Source of the DNA: Cognatitamlana sp035818475
Lineage (GTDB): Bacteria; Bacteroidota; Bacteroidia; Flavobacteriales; Flavobacteriaceae
Direction of reading: 5' to 3'
DNA: 64,000 nt
NCBI RefSeq assembly: GCF_035818475.1
Contig: NZ_JAYMGV010000001.1
Coordinates: forward strand, 186,001 to 250,000
The translations under genes were made by a program, and so were the position numbers. A model generated the notes under the pieces. The model was not told the origin of the DNA, did no database searches, and saw only the letters and a list, made by a program, of their open reading frames with translations. Of this stretch, positions 27,277 through 35,715 are shown in pieces. Position 1 is the first letter of the stretch, and each line of letters begins with the position of its first letter.

Positions 27277-27678
27277 TCAAATCAGGAATACCTGGTCTAG
27301 AACCTGAATATCAGTGACCAAATCTGGTGGGGAATAATTTTTATGAGGAATAGTTTGTTTTGGTAAACTTTCAAAACCATTTATATATGAAAAAAACAGA
27401 GCAGCAAGAACTTGCTGTTGCTCAAAGTCTAAATTGTCAAAAGACGAGATATTTAATTCATCCTGCCCCTGCACAACGTTTATTTCATCTTTGCAACAAG
27501 TCTTTTTTTGGAGTATTTCCAAAGCTTCCATGGCACATTTTTCAGCTTCCGAAAAAACGGACACATCCACCAAAACATCACCACAAAAATGTTTTTCAAT
27601 GGTAAAAGATACCGTTGAAAACAAAACCAGTAATGCCAGTACGGCCGAAAAACTTTTATGTAATAATGGTTTTATCAC
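27277..27678 (-). CDS. HYC_CC_PP family protein
   Basis: A small exported or membrane-anchored protein of 133 residues. I place the start at GTG (27678), giving VIKPLLHKSFSAVLALLVLF; the frame extends to a TTG at 27693, but those codons overlap a TATTTTTG promoter-like box. Family landmarks are EKHFCGD (the H-[YF]-C motif), KKTCCKDE (CC) and NYSPPDL (PP), all in order. The family co-occurs with HMA and TonB-receptor genes in Bacteroidetes and is presumably metal-related, but its function is unknown. It is first in the cluster. Confidence 0.75.
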   Translation of the reverse strand: MIKPLLHKSFSAVLALLVLFSTVSFTIEKHFCGDVLVDVSVFSEAEKCAMEALEILQKKTCCKDEINVVQGQDELNISSFDNLDFEQQQVLAALFFSYINGFESLPKQTIPHKNYSPPDLVTDIQVLDQVFLI

Positions 27679-27734
27679 CTTGCAAAAATACAAAAACCAG
27701 AAATTTTAAAAACATTTTATCGAATGTTTAACAT

Positions 27735-28163
27735 TCAAGCCTTAAGCTTATGATAATAAAAGGCCGGTAACAACAAAATTAAAAGTATGGGCTGAATTAA
27801 GAAACGTCGTATATTAAAAAACAAATAATAATCTTCCTGCCTTGGGTTTATAACAAAATATAAATAAATAAGTATGAGCATTACAAAAGCAATAACATAA
27901 ATTAGCCCGGAAAATTTAACCATGTTCAGATTTTTAAAGACTAAAAACAAAATAGCCAAAGACACCATTGAATTTAGTAAATACCTCAGTGTTGTATAAG
28001 CTACTAATTTGGCAACTTCTCGCCTGGGACTATCTATGTATAAATAATCACCTTGAAAAAACGTTAAATACGGATCATAAAACAAGTCGTTTTCAAAAAA
28101 CCGAATCAATATCAACATTAAAAACAATATAAAAAGTAATATATATCTGAAAACCTTATGCAT
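27735..28163 (-). CDS. Exosortase F system-associated protein
   Basis: A 142-residue membrane protein with four predicted transmembrane segments (about residues 5-22, 55-80, 86-106 and 120-137). A periplasmic loop after the first contains FENDLFYDPYLTFFQGDYLY. It matches the small flavobacterial protein found next to XrtF. It overlaps the xrtF gene by 8 bp. Its biochemical role is unknown; it may support or anchor the exosortase. Confidence 0.85.
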   Translation of the reverse strand: MHKVFRYILLFILFLMLILIRFFENDLFYDPYLTFFQGDYLYIDSPRREVAKLVAYTTLRYLLNSMVSLAILFLVFKNLNMVKFSGLIYVIAFVMLILIYLYFVINPRQEDYYLFFNIRRFLIQPILLILLLPAFYYHKLKA

Positions 28164-28707
28164 TAACCTTCTTTTGTTTTGAAAACCGATTTACCCAAAC
28201 TATCCAAAGCAAAAACATCATACCATAAATAATAGCAGGAAAAATAACAGTATGTAAAATTTCCTGGTACTCAGGATAATATAACAAGCCCATTATTAAA
28301 AATACAATACGCAACAGATTGACCGTATAAATTAAAACACTACCGGAAAGTATATAAAAGAATGTAGTTTTTGGATGCCCTGAAAAAGCAATAATAAATG
28401 ACACAAATAATATAATAACACTTAAGGAGTTACATCCCTCAACTATACGCCCTAAATAAATACCGTTAGTAATCAATTTCATTGATGGTTCATCTGGGTG
28501 AGGGGTAACTTCTGTTTGATATCCTAACGTTCCTAACAACGCTTCGCTTTGTTTAGCTACTAAATGTGTAAAATAGTCCGGATAGTATAACGTTCCGTCA
28601 GAGTATTTTAAATACAATTTATATGTAAAAGACAATAAGGTATACACCAACAAAAATGTAAGCATAAATTTAATAACCGACTTGTATTTTACTAAAAGTG
28701 CTTTCAA
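28156..28707 (-). CDS. xrtF: Exosortase family protein XrtF
   Basis: A 183-residue integral membrane cysteine transpeptidase of the exosortase/archaeosortase superfamily. The catalytic triad is visible: Cys92 in VEGCNSLSV, Arg133 in NLLRIVFL and His152 in EILHTVIFP. About four or five transmembrane helices surround these. Exosortases cleave a C-terminal tripartite sorting signal and hand the protein to an acceptor. No sorting-signal substrate gene was seen in this window. The gene is followed by, and overlaps, its partner gene. Confidence 0.9.
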   Translation of the reverse strand: MKALLVKYKSVIKFMLTFLLVYTLLSFTYKLYLKYSDGTLYYPDYFTHLVAKQSEALLGTLGYQTEVTPHPDEPSMKLITNGIYLGRIVEGCNSLSVIILFVSFIIAFSGHPKTTFFYILSGSVLIYTVNLLRIVFLIMGLLYYPEYQEILHTVIFPAIIYGMMFLLWIVWVNRFSKQKKVNA

Positions 28708-28759
28708 GGAATACTGTTAATTTAAATAAAACTGAATATCGAAATTACACCTTTTTAAA

Positions 28760-28767
28760 TACTTTTG
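28760..28767 (+). promoter_or_regulatory. Promoter -7 box of the GAF gene
   Basis: TACTTTTG is an exact TAnnTTTG match 19 bp upstream of the ATG at 28786. Its position rules against the upstream TTG (28765) as the start codon, because that start would lie inside the promoter. Confidence 0.6.
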
Positions 28768-28785
28768 CCAAAAACTTTTGACCTT

Positions 28786-29241
28786 ATGATTTTTGATAAA
28801 CTAAAACCAGAGGTAGAAACCATTATTTCTAACTCAAATAAATCAATTAACAAACGCCTGCAAGATATTTGTAAATTACTTGAAAACCATATTGAATACT
28901 ATAATTGGGTTGGATTTTACTTTAGAAACGAAAAAAAAGAAGAGCTCATTTTAGGTCCTTATGTTGGTGAACCAACTGATCATACAGTTATTCCATTTGG
29001 CAAAGGCATTTGCGGGCAAGTCGCCGTGAGCAATAAAAACTTTGTAGTTCCTGATGTGTCTGCTCAAGACAATTATATTGCATGCAGTATAACCGTAAAG
29101 GCCGAAATTGTTATTCCCATTTTTGTAAACGGAGAAAATATTGGTCAGATTGATATCGATTCCAATACACCAGATCCTTTTACAGAAGCTGACGAACGAT
29201 TTTTGGAGTTTGTTTGCAAAAAAGTGGCTGGAATGCTTTAA
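28786..29241 (+). CDS. GAF domain protein, candidate free methionine-(R)-sulfoxide reductase
   Basis: A 151-residue single-GAF-domain protein. Segments ENHIEYYNWVGFYF, GKGICGQVAVSNKNFVVPDV, DNYIACSITVKAEIVIPIF and GQIDIDSNTPDPF closely follow the fRMsr (YebR-like) family, which reduces free Met-R-sulfoxide. Cys76 and Cys100 are 24 residues apart, as are the second and third cysteines of the E. coli enzyme. The first of that enzyme's three cysteines is absent. The reaction is therefore plausible but needs testing. It ends 3 bp from a convergent small gene. Confidence 0.8.
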   Translation: MIFDKLKPEVETIISNSNKSINKRLQDICKLLENHIEYYNWVGFYFRNEKKEELILGPYVGEPTDHTVIPFGKGICGQVAVSNKNFVVPDVSAQDNYIACSITVKAEIVIPIFVNGENIGQIDIDSNTPDPFTEADERFLEFVCKKVAGML

Positions 29242-29244
29242 GTT

Positions 29245-29478
29245 CTAGTTAAAAGAATCTAATATTTTTTTGATCACATATGCTATAATGAATAGTACTA
29301 AAACCACTGCTGTGATAATCCCGATCCAAAAATAAATATTTGTCATTTCCCAAGCCCATCCTACAGTTTTGTTAATCCCCCAAGTGCCTTTTGACATAAA
29401 ACTGAGATAGATAAGAACCAATGCCAATAAGCAAATAAAAAATAGCTTAAAATACCACCAAATACTTTTTTCTTTCAC
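29245..29478 (-). CDS. Small two-helix membrane protein
   Basis: A 77-residue protein with two hydrophobic segments (about residues 8-27 and 47-69) separated by MSKGTWGINKTVGWAWEMT. No family was recognised. The frame is compact, has a normal start (MKEKSIWWYFKLF) and fills the space between the GAF gene and the purH promoter, so I accept it as a real gene of unknown function. Confidence 0.6.
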   Translation of the reverse strand: MKEKSIWWYFKLFFICLLALVLIYLSFMSKGTWGINKTVGWAWEMTNIYFWIGIITAVVLVLFIIAYVIKKILDSFN

Positions 29479-29593
29479 GCTTTAAAAGTACAGCTTTTAA
29501 AGAATTTAAATTTCTTGTTAACAACTTCTGACTTTAGTTAAAAAAACACGTCTTTTTTTAAGTCTTGGTTTCCTTTATTTTGCTTTAAATAAC

Positions 29594-29601
29594 TACTTTT
29601 G
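29594..29601 (+). promoter_or_regulatory. Promoter -7 box of purH
   Basis: TACTTTTG matches TAnnTTTG exactly. Transcription from here would leave a leader of about 70 nt containing the hairpin at 29636-29663. Confidence 0.5.
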
Positions 29602-29635
29602 CGTTTTATTTAAATTTAACTTAAAATTAATCTTG

Positions 29636-29663
29636 AATTCTCATTTTCATAAGCTTGAGAATT
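29636..29663 (+). other. Hairpin in the purH leader
   Basis: AATTCTCA/TGAGAATT is a perfect 8-bp stem with a 12-nt loop, ending 16 nt before the purH ATG. It has no U-tract, so it is not a terminator. It might influence translation or mRNA stability. Confidence 0.4.
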
Positions 29664-29679
29664 TTATAACACAACAGGA

Positions 29680-31212
29680 ATGAGCAACGAAAAAACCATT
29701 AAATCTGCCTTAATTTCAGTTTTTAGTAAAGATGGGTTAGAACCAATCGTAAAAGAATTAGATAAGCAGGGGGTTACTATTTATTCTACCGGAGGTACTG
29801 AAAAATTTATAAACGATTTGGGAATTAATGTTGTTCCTGTTGAAGATATAACCTCTTATCCTTCTATTTTAGGTGGTCGTGTAAAAACATTACACCCAAA
29901 AGTATTTGGTGGTATTTTAAATAGGCAAAACCACGATGGAGATGTTGCTGAATTGGTTGAATATGATATTCCGCAAATTGATGTCGTTATAGTTGATTTA
30001 TATCCGTTTGAAAAAACTGTGGCCTCCGGTGCCAGCAATCAAGACATTATTGAGAAAATTGATATTGGTGGTATTTCTTTAATTCGTGCAGCTGCCAAAA
30101 ACTATGCTGATGTTATTTGTGTATCCTCTGTTGATGATTATGCTGAGTTTTTAGAGTTGATTTCTGCCAATAACGGTTCTATTTCAGAAGAAGACAGAAA
30201 ACGATTTGCAGGAAAAGCATTTAATGTTTCTTCACATTATGACACTGCCATCTTTAATTACTTCAACCAAAACAATGAAGAAACTGTTCTAAAGATTAGC
30301 GATAATAATGGTAAGGCTTTGCGTTATGGTGAAAACCCACATCAGAAAGGTTTTTTCTTTGGAAACTTTGATGAATTATTCACAAAACTTCATGGAAAGG
30401 AATTAAGTTACAATAACCTCTTAGATGTAGATGCTGCAGTAAATTTAATGTTGGAGTTTAAAGGTGATGCGCCTACATTCGCCATTCTAAAACATAACAA
30501 TGCCTGTGGATTAGCACAGCGAGATAACTTGCATCAGGCCTATATTGATGCACTGGCCGGAGACCCTGTTTCGGCATTTGGAGGTGTTTTAATCAGTAAT
30601 ACTGAAGTTGATTTAGCTACAGCTAACGAGATCCACAAATTATTCTGTGAAGTGGTCATAGCACCTTCTTTTGCTCCTGAAGCTTTAGAACTACTAAAAG
30701 GCAAAAAGAATAGAATTTTATTAGTAATCCATGATATTGAAATGCCAAAAACTAATGTAAGAAGTTGTTTAAATGGTGTTTTGGTTCAAGACAGAAATAA
30801 TATTACTGATAAAGCAGAAGATTTAAAAGCGGTTACTAACACAGAACCTACTGAAGCTCAAATAGAAGATTTACTATTTGCTTCAAAAATTTGTAAGCAT
30901 ACAAAATCAAATACTATTGTTCTGGCAAAGAACAAACAATTATGTGCCAGCGGAACCGGACAAACCAGTCGTGTTGACGCCCTGCAACAAGCTATACACA
31001 AAGCTGAATCTTTCAACTTTGATTTAAATGGAGCTGCTATGGCCAGTGATGCTTTCTTCCCATTTCCGGATTGTGTGGAAATTGCTAAGAACGCAGGTAT
31101 AACCTCAGTTATTCAACCTGGTGGTTCTATTAAAGATCAATTAAGTATTGATTATTGCAATGAAAATGATTTAGCTATGGTCATGACTGGCACGCGTCAT
31201 TTTAAGCACTAA
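29680..31212 (+). CDS. purH: Bifunctional AICAR transformylase/IMP cyclohydrolase PurH
   Basis: A 510-residue enzyme performing the last two steps of IMP synthesis. The N-terminal MGS-like IMP cyclohydrolase part has SALISVFSKDGLEPIVKEL, TIYSTGGTEKFI and GGRVKTLHPKVFGGIL. The C-terminal AICARFT part has LRYGENPHQKG, KHNNACGLA, DPVSAFGGVLISN and the ending MVMTGTRHFKH. It appears monocistronic, with its own promoter and a hairpin leader. Confidence 0.97.
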   Translation: MSNEKTIKSALISVFSKDGLEPIVKELDKQGVTIYSTGGTEKFINDLGINVVPVEDITSYPSILGGRVKTLHPKVFGGILNRQNHDGDVAELVEYDIPQIDVVIVDLYPFEKTVASGASNQDIIEKIDIGGISLIRAAAKNYADVICVSSVDDYAEFLELISANNGSISEEDRKRFAGKAFNVSSHYDTAIFNYFNQNNEETVLKISDNNGKALRYGENPHQKGFFFGNFDELFTKLHGKELSYNNLLDVDAAVNLMLEFKGDAPTFAILKHNNACGLAQRDNLHQAYIDALAGDPVSAFGGVLISNTEVDLATANEIHKLFCEVVIAPSFAPEALELLKGKKNRILLVIHDIEMPKTNVRSCLNGVLVQDRNNITDKAEDLKAVTNTEPTEAQIEDLLFASKICKHTKSNTIVLAKNKQLCASGTGQTSRVDALQQAIHKAESFNFDLNGAAMASDAFFPFPDCVEIAKNAGITSVIQPGGSIKDQLSIDYCNENDLAMVMTGTRHFKH

Positions 31213-31416
31213 TAACGTTCTTGGTTTTGTAAGAATAAACTATACATCAGTTTTTAAATTCATGGTGTGGATAGGCTAAAAATCGGTGAATGACGTATAA
31301 CAGTCAGGTACAATATTTTAACGTGAATTTTAAACCCTGCAAAACAAATAAATAAATTTACTTTTATTACATTTACGGGATTCGTTTTTTCAAACCACTA
31401 AAAATACTAATAGCAC

Positions 31417-32445
31417 ATGGGCTTTTTTGACTTCTTAACCGAAGATATTGCAATAGACTTAGGTACTGCAAATACATTAATTATTCATAATGATAAAGTT
31501 GTTGTGGATTCACCTTCTATTGTAGCCAGAAACAGAGTAACCAGCAAAATAATTGCTGTTGGTCAGGAAGCCAGTTTAATGCAGGGAAAGACTCATGAGA
31601 ACATTAAAACCATTCGCCCGTTAAAAGACGGTGTAATTGCTGATTTTGATGCCTCAGAGCAAATGATAAGTATGTTTATTAAAAACATACCTGCTTTAAA
31701 AAAGAAGTTTTTCACCCCTGCACTTCGCATGGTTATTTGTATCCCATCAGGAATTACGGAAGTAGAAATGCGTGCAGTTAAAGAAAGTGCTGAACGCGTA
31801 AATGGTAAAGAAGTGTATTTGATTCATGAACCTATGGCAGCAGCTATTGGTATAGGTGTTGATATTATGCAACCAAAAGGTAATATGGTGGTAGATATAG
31901 GTGGTGGAACAACTGAGATTGCCGTAATTGCTTTAGGAGGTATTGTATGTGATAAGTCGGTTAAAATTGCAGGTGATGTTTTTACAAACGATATTGTTTA
32001 CTATATGCGTACACAACATAACCTTTATGTTGGTGAACGCACTGCCGAGAAAATAAAAATTCAAATCGGTGCTGCAACCGAAGATTTAGAATTACCTCCA
32101 GAAGACATGAGTGTTCAAGGTCGTGATTTACTTACCGGAAAGCCCAAGCAGGTTTCTATCTCGTATAGGGAAATAGCCAAGGCTTTAGACAAATCTATTT
32201 TACGTATTGAAGATGCGGTTATGGAAACCCTATCGCAAACCCCTCCGGAATTGGCCGCCGATATTTACAATACAGGGATTTATCTTGCCGGTGGTGGTTC
32301 TATGCTTCGTGGTTTAGACAAGCGTTTATCTCAAAAAACAGATTTACCTGTTTATATTGCAGAAGACCCGCTAAGAGCTGTGGTTAGAGGTACCGGTATC
32401 ACCCTTAAGAACCTGACTAAATATAAAAGCGTATTGATAAAATAG
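31417..32445 (+). CDS. mreB: Rod-shape-determining protein MreB
   Basis: A 342-residue bacterial actin. Landmarks include the ATP-binding DLGTANTLI near residue 16, LIHEPMAAAIGIG, VVDIGGGTTEIAVI and the C-terminal LAGGGSMLRGLDKRL. It polymerises under the inner membrane and directs the elongasome. It is the first gene of mreB-mreC-mreD-mrdA-rodA; a weak TACATTTA -7-like box lies at 31368-31375. Confidence 0.98.
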   Translation: MGFFDFLTEDIAIDLGTANTLIIHNDKVVVDSPSIVARNRVTSKIIAVGQEASLMQGKTHENIKTIRPLKDGVIADFDASEQMISMFIKNIPALKKKFFTPALRMVICIPSGITEVEMRAVKESAERVNGKEVYLIHEPMAAAIGIGVDIMQPKGNMVVDIGGGTTEIAVIALGGIVCDKSVKIAGDVFTNDIVYYMRTQHNLYVGERTAEKIKIQIGAATEDLELPPEDMSVQGRDLLTGKPKQVSISYREIAKALDKSILRIEDAVMETLSQTPPELAADIYNTGIYLAGGGSMLRGLDKRLSQKTDLPVYIAEDPLRAVVRGTGITLKNLTKYKSVLIK

Positions 32446-32469
32446 GACTACCTATTAAACATCAAAATA

Positions 32470-33279
32470 ATGCAACAGATTATTAACTTTATAATAAGGA
32501 ACAAAAACTTTTTATTGTTCTTGTTGCTGTTTTCTTTGGCACTTTTATTTACCATTCAGTCGCACTCCTACCATAAAAGTAAGTTTATAAATTCAGCTAA
32601 TTTTTTAACCGGTGGTATTTATAATTCTATTAATAATATTAGCAATTACTTTAATTTAAAATCTCAGAACACCTTATTGACTGAAGAAAACAGAAGGCTT
32701 AGAACCCTGCTGCATAATTCTGAAATAAAAGCAGATTCCAGCTACCTGGATACTATAACATTTGGTACTCCCTATAGATTTTATACGGCTAATGTTATTA
32801 AAAATAGTTATTCACTAACTGATAACTTTCTTACAATTAATAAAGGAAAGAAAGATAGCATTAAACAAGATTTTGGAGTAGTTTCTTCAAAAGGTATTAT
32901 TGGCATTGTAGATGAAACAAGTAGACGTTATGGAACAGTAATCTCTATTCTTAATACAACAAGTAAAATTAGTGCACAATTAAAGAAAACCAATCACTTT
33001 GGAACGCTAACATGGAATGCCAGGTCCCCGGAATTCATACAATTAATTGATATCCCCAAAATAGCTCCCTTGCAAAAAGGAGATACTATTATTACCTCTG
33101 GGAGATCCTCAATATTTCCTAAAGGTGTTCCTATAGGAGTTATTGAAGATTTCATGTTAGATCAGGCCGAAAACTACTATGAAATTAACATCAGGCTTTT
33201 TAATGATATGACCAATATTGAACACGTATATATTATTGAAGATGTTAATTCTGAAGAAATACAGCTATTGAATGAATAG
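32470..33279 (+). CDS. mreC: Rod-shape-determining protein MreC
   Basis: A 269-residue protein with one transmembrane helix (about residues 12-28), then a coiled coil and the periplasmic beta-barrel pair typical of MreC (TINKGKKDSIKQDFGVVSSK, KGDTIITSGRSSIFPKGVPI). It links MreB to PBP2 and RodA. It lies 24 bp after mreB and overlaps mreD by 8 bp. Confidence 0.95.
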   Translation: MQQIINFIIRNKNFLLFLLLFSLALLFTIQSHSYHKSKFINSANFLTGGIYNSINNISNYFNLKSQNTLLTEENRRLRTLLHNSEIKADSSYLDTITFGTPYRFYTANVIKNSYSLTDNFLTINKGKKDSIKQDFGVVSSKGIIGIVDETSRRYGTVISILNTTSKISAQLKKTNHFGTLTWNARSPEFIQLIDIPKIAPLQKGDTIITSGRSSIFPKGVPIGVIEDFMLDQAENYYEINIRLFNDMTNIEHVYIIEDVNSEEIQLLNE

Positions 33280-33778
33280 TATTTTATCCATACATACCGT
33301 TCGTTTTATTGCACTTATAGCCTTGCAGGTATTGATCTTAAATCACATTGATTTTTTAGGGTACATCAATCCATATATATACATTTTATTCATTGCATTA
33401 TATCCAATAAAAAACAGAAGAGTTGTATTTATAGTATTGAGCTTTTTACTAGGCATCATCATCGATGTGTTTTTAGACACCGGAGGCATTCATGCAGCGG
33501 CTTCTGTATGTATAGCTTATGCAAGACCGGTAATTTTAAAAACATCATTTGGAACGGTTTATGAACATCAAACCATAAAATTTAACACGGTAGATTTTGG
33601 GTCTAAACTTACTTATTTCACACTTCTAACTGTTATACATCATCTTATTTTGTTTTCTCTGGAAATTTTTAGCATTTCCAGAATAATTTTAGTGCTTCAA
33701 AAAACGTTATTCTCAAGTATATTTACTATTTTTTTAAGTGTAGTGATAACTATTATTTTCAGTAGAAAACCCAGATGA
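33272..33778 (+). CDS. mreD: Rod-shape-determining protein MreD
   Basis: A 168-residue membrane protein with about five transmembrane segments, including the MreD-like YINPYIYILFIALYPIKNRR and LLGIIIDVFLDTGGIHAAAS. It is part of the MreBCD elongation complex. Its start overlaps mreC and its end overlaps mrdA by 4 bp (ATGA type). Confidence 0.93.
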   Translation: MNSILSIHTVRFIALIALQVLILNHIDFLGYINPYIYILFIALYPIKNRRVVFIVLSFLLGIIIDVFLDTGGIHAAASVCIAYARPVILKTSFGTVYEHQTIKFNTVDFGSKLTYFTLLTVIHHLILFSLEIFSISRIILVLQKTLFSSIFTIFLSVVITIIFSRKPR

Positions 33779-35715
33779 GACAACTTTTACTTTTTGTATC
33801 CATAATTGCCGTTGGTGTTTTGTTTATTTCCAGGCTCTTTTATCTGCAGGTCTATAATTCACAGACACATGACCTGTTTGAGGATAATGCTATTAGAAAA
33901 GTTTATGATTATCCTAAAAGAGGCTTTGTTTACGATAGAAACGGAGAACTTTTGGTTGCCAACCAACCTTCATACGATGTTATGGTTATTCCCCGTGAAG
34001 TTGAACCGCTAGATACTCTTGAATTTTGTTCTTTATTAAAAATCAACAAAGAACAATTCATAAAAACATATAAAAAAGCAAGGCGTTACTCCCCCAGGCT
34101 CCCTTCTGTTTTTGTATCTCATTTATCAAAAGAAGATTACGCTGTTTTACAAGAGAAGATGCGTAAATTCAGAGGGTTTTATATTCAAAAACGTTCTTTA
34201 AGAGACTATGAAACTACTATCGGGGCTAATGTACTAGGAGACATAGGAGAAGTAAATCATAGAGACATCAAAAGGGACCTTTATTACAAAATGGGGGATT
34301 TAAAAGGAAAGCAAGGTATTGAAGCTTCTTACGAAAAAATACTCAGAGGCATTAAAGGTATTAAGTTTATACAAAAAGATAGATTTAACAGAAATATTGG
34401 CCCGTATAAAGACGGAAAATTTGATACTATACCGGAGCCGGGTAAAGACATAACCATAACTATTGATGCCCAGTTACAAGCGTATGGAGAATTGCTCATG
34501 AAAAATAAAAGAGGGGGAGTCATAGCTATTGAGCCATCGTCAGGAGAAATATTAGCAATGATTGCGGCTCCTACTTACAACCCCAATATTTTAGTAGGTA
34601 GGGAGCGTTCAAAAAACTTTACCAAACTATTTAATGATTCCGCAAAACCTCTTTTCAACAGAAGCCTACAAGGTGTTTATGAACCGGGATCTCCCTTTAA
34701 ATTAATGAATGCTTTGATTGGTTTACAGGAAGGCGTTATAACACCTAACGAAACAGTGACCTGCTACAAAGGTTACAAATATGGTAACAGATTTATGAAA
34801 TGCCATTGTAATTACGGAACCAGAAATAATATAATTGGGGGCATTCAACGTTCTTGTAATGCCTATTTTGCCACTACTTATAGAAAAATACTAGATAAAA
34901 CCGGCAGTGCTTCTGACGGAATTGATATCTGGAGTAAACATGCTAAAAGTTTTGGACTTGGTCAGTTTCTAAACAACGATTTATTTGTAGGACAAAAAGG
35001 CCGAATACCGGACAGGTCCTACTATAAACACGTTTATCCAAAAACATTTTATTCAACATACACTATTTCAAATGCTATAGGGCAAGGTGAAGTTGCTACC
35101 ACTCCAATACAATTGGCAAATATGATAGCTGCTATTGCAAACAGAGGGTATTACTACACTCCACATATTATTAAAAATATTAAAGGAGAAACTTTACCGG
35201 ATCAATTTACAACACCTAAGCAAACAACCATTGACAAACATAATTTTGAACCTGTTATAGAAGGGATGTATCAAGTATATAAAAAAGGTACTGCAGCCTC
35301 ATTACAGGTAAAGGATATTGATATTTGTGGAAAAACCGGAACTGTTGAAAACTTTGCGATTATAGACAGTGTAAAAACGCAATTGACAGACCACTCCATA
35401 TTTGTAGCTTTTGCCCCAAAGGACGATCCAAAAATTGCCATAGCCGTTTTTGTTGAAAATGGCTATTGGGGAAGCAGGTTTGCCGGTAAGGTAGCCAGTT
35501 TAATGATTGAAAAGCATATTAAAGGTTATATCACCAGAACAGATTTAGAAGAATGGCTTTTAAAACATACTCTTGAAGAAGAATATGCAAAACCCTATTC
35601 AGGAAAACCTTTTAAGATTAATGGATATACTACATTGCAAATTGTTGAAGAACAAAAATACTTTAGTCTAAAAAAGCAATTGAAAAAATTAAATAAACCA
35701 AAAATTGATGGTTAG
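33775..35715 (+). CDS. mrdA: Penicillin-binding protein 2 (peptidoglycan transpeptidase)
   Basis: A 646-residue class B PBP. One N-terminal transmembrane helix is followed by the dimerisation/pedestal domain (RGFVYDRNGELLVANQPSYD) and the transpeptidase domain. The active-site SxxK is in EPGSPFKLMNA, where a Pro replaces the usual Thr; the SxN motif is RSCNAYF and the KTG motif is CGKTGTVEN. It crosslinks peptidoglycan during lateral growth with RodA, whose gene it overlaps by 8 bp. A C-terminal ~50-residue basic extension follows the catalytic domain. Confidence 0.96.
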   Translation: MRQLLLFVSIIAVGVLFISRLFYLQVYNSQTHDLFEDNAIRKVYDYPKRGFVYDRNGELLVANQPSYDVMVIPREVEPLDTLEFCSLLKINKEQFIKTYKKARRYSPRLPSVFVSHLSKEDYAVLQEKMRKFRGFYIQKRSLRDYETTIGANVLGDIGEVNHRDIKRDLYYKMGDLKGKQGIEASYEKILRGIKGIKFIQKDRFNRNIGPYKDGKFDTIPEPGKDITITIDAQLQAYGELLMKNKRGGVIAIEPSSGEILAMIAAPTYNPNILVGRERSKNFTKLFNDSAKPLFNRSLQGVYEPGSPFKLMNALIGLQEGVITPNETVTCYKGYKYGNRFMKCHCNYGTRNNIIGGIQRSCNAYFATTYRKILDKTGSASDGIDIWSKHAKSFGLGQFLNNDLFVGQKGRIPDRSYYKHVYPKTFYSTYTISNAIGQGEVATTPIQLANMIAAIANRGYYYTPHIIKNIKGETLPDQFTTPKQTTIDKHNFEPVIEGMYQVYKKGTAASLQVKDIDICGKTGTVENFAIIDSVKTQLTDHSIFVAFAPKDDPKIAIAVFVENGYWGSRFAGKVASLMIEKHIKGYITRTDLEEWLLKHTLEEEYAKPYSGKPFKINGYTTLQIVEEQKYFSLKKQLKKLNKPKIDG

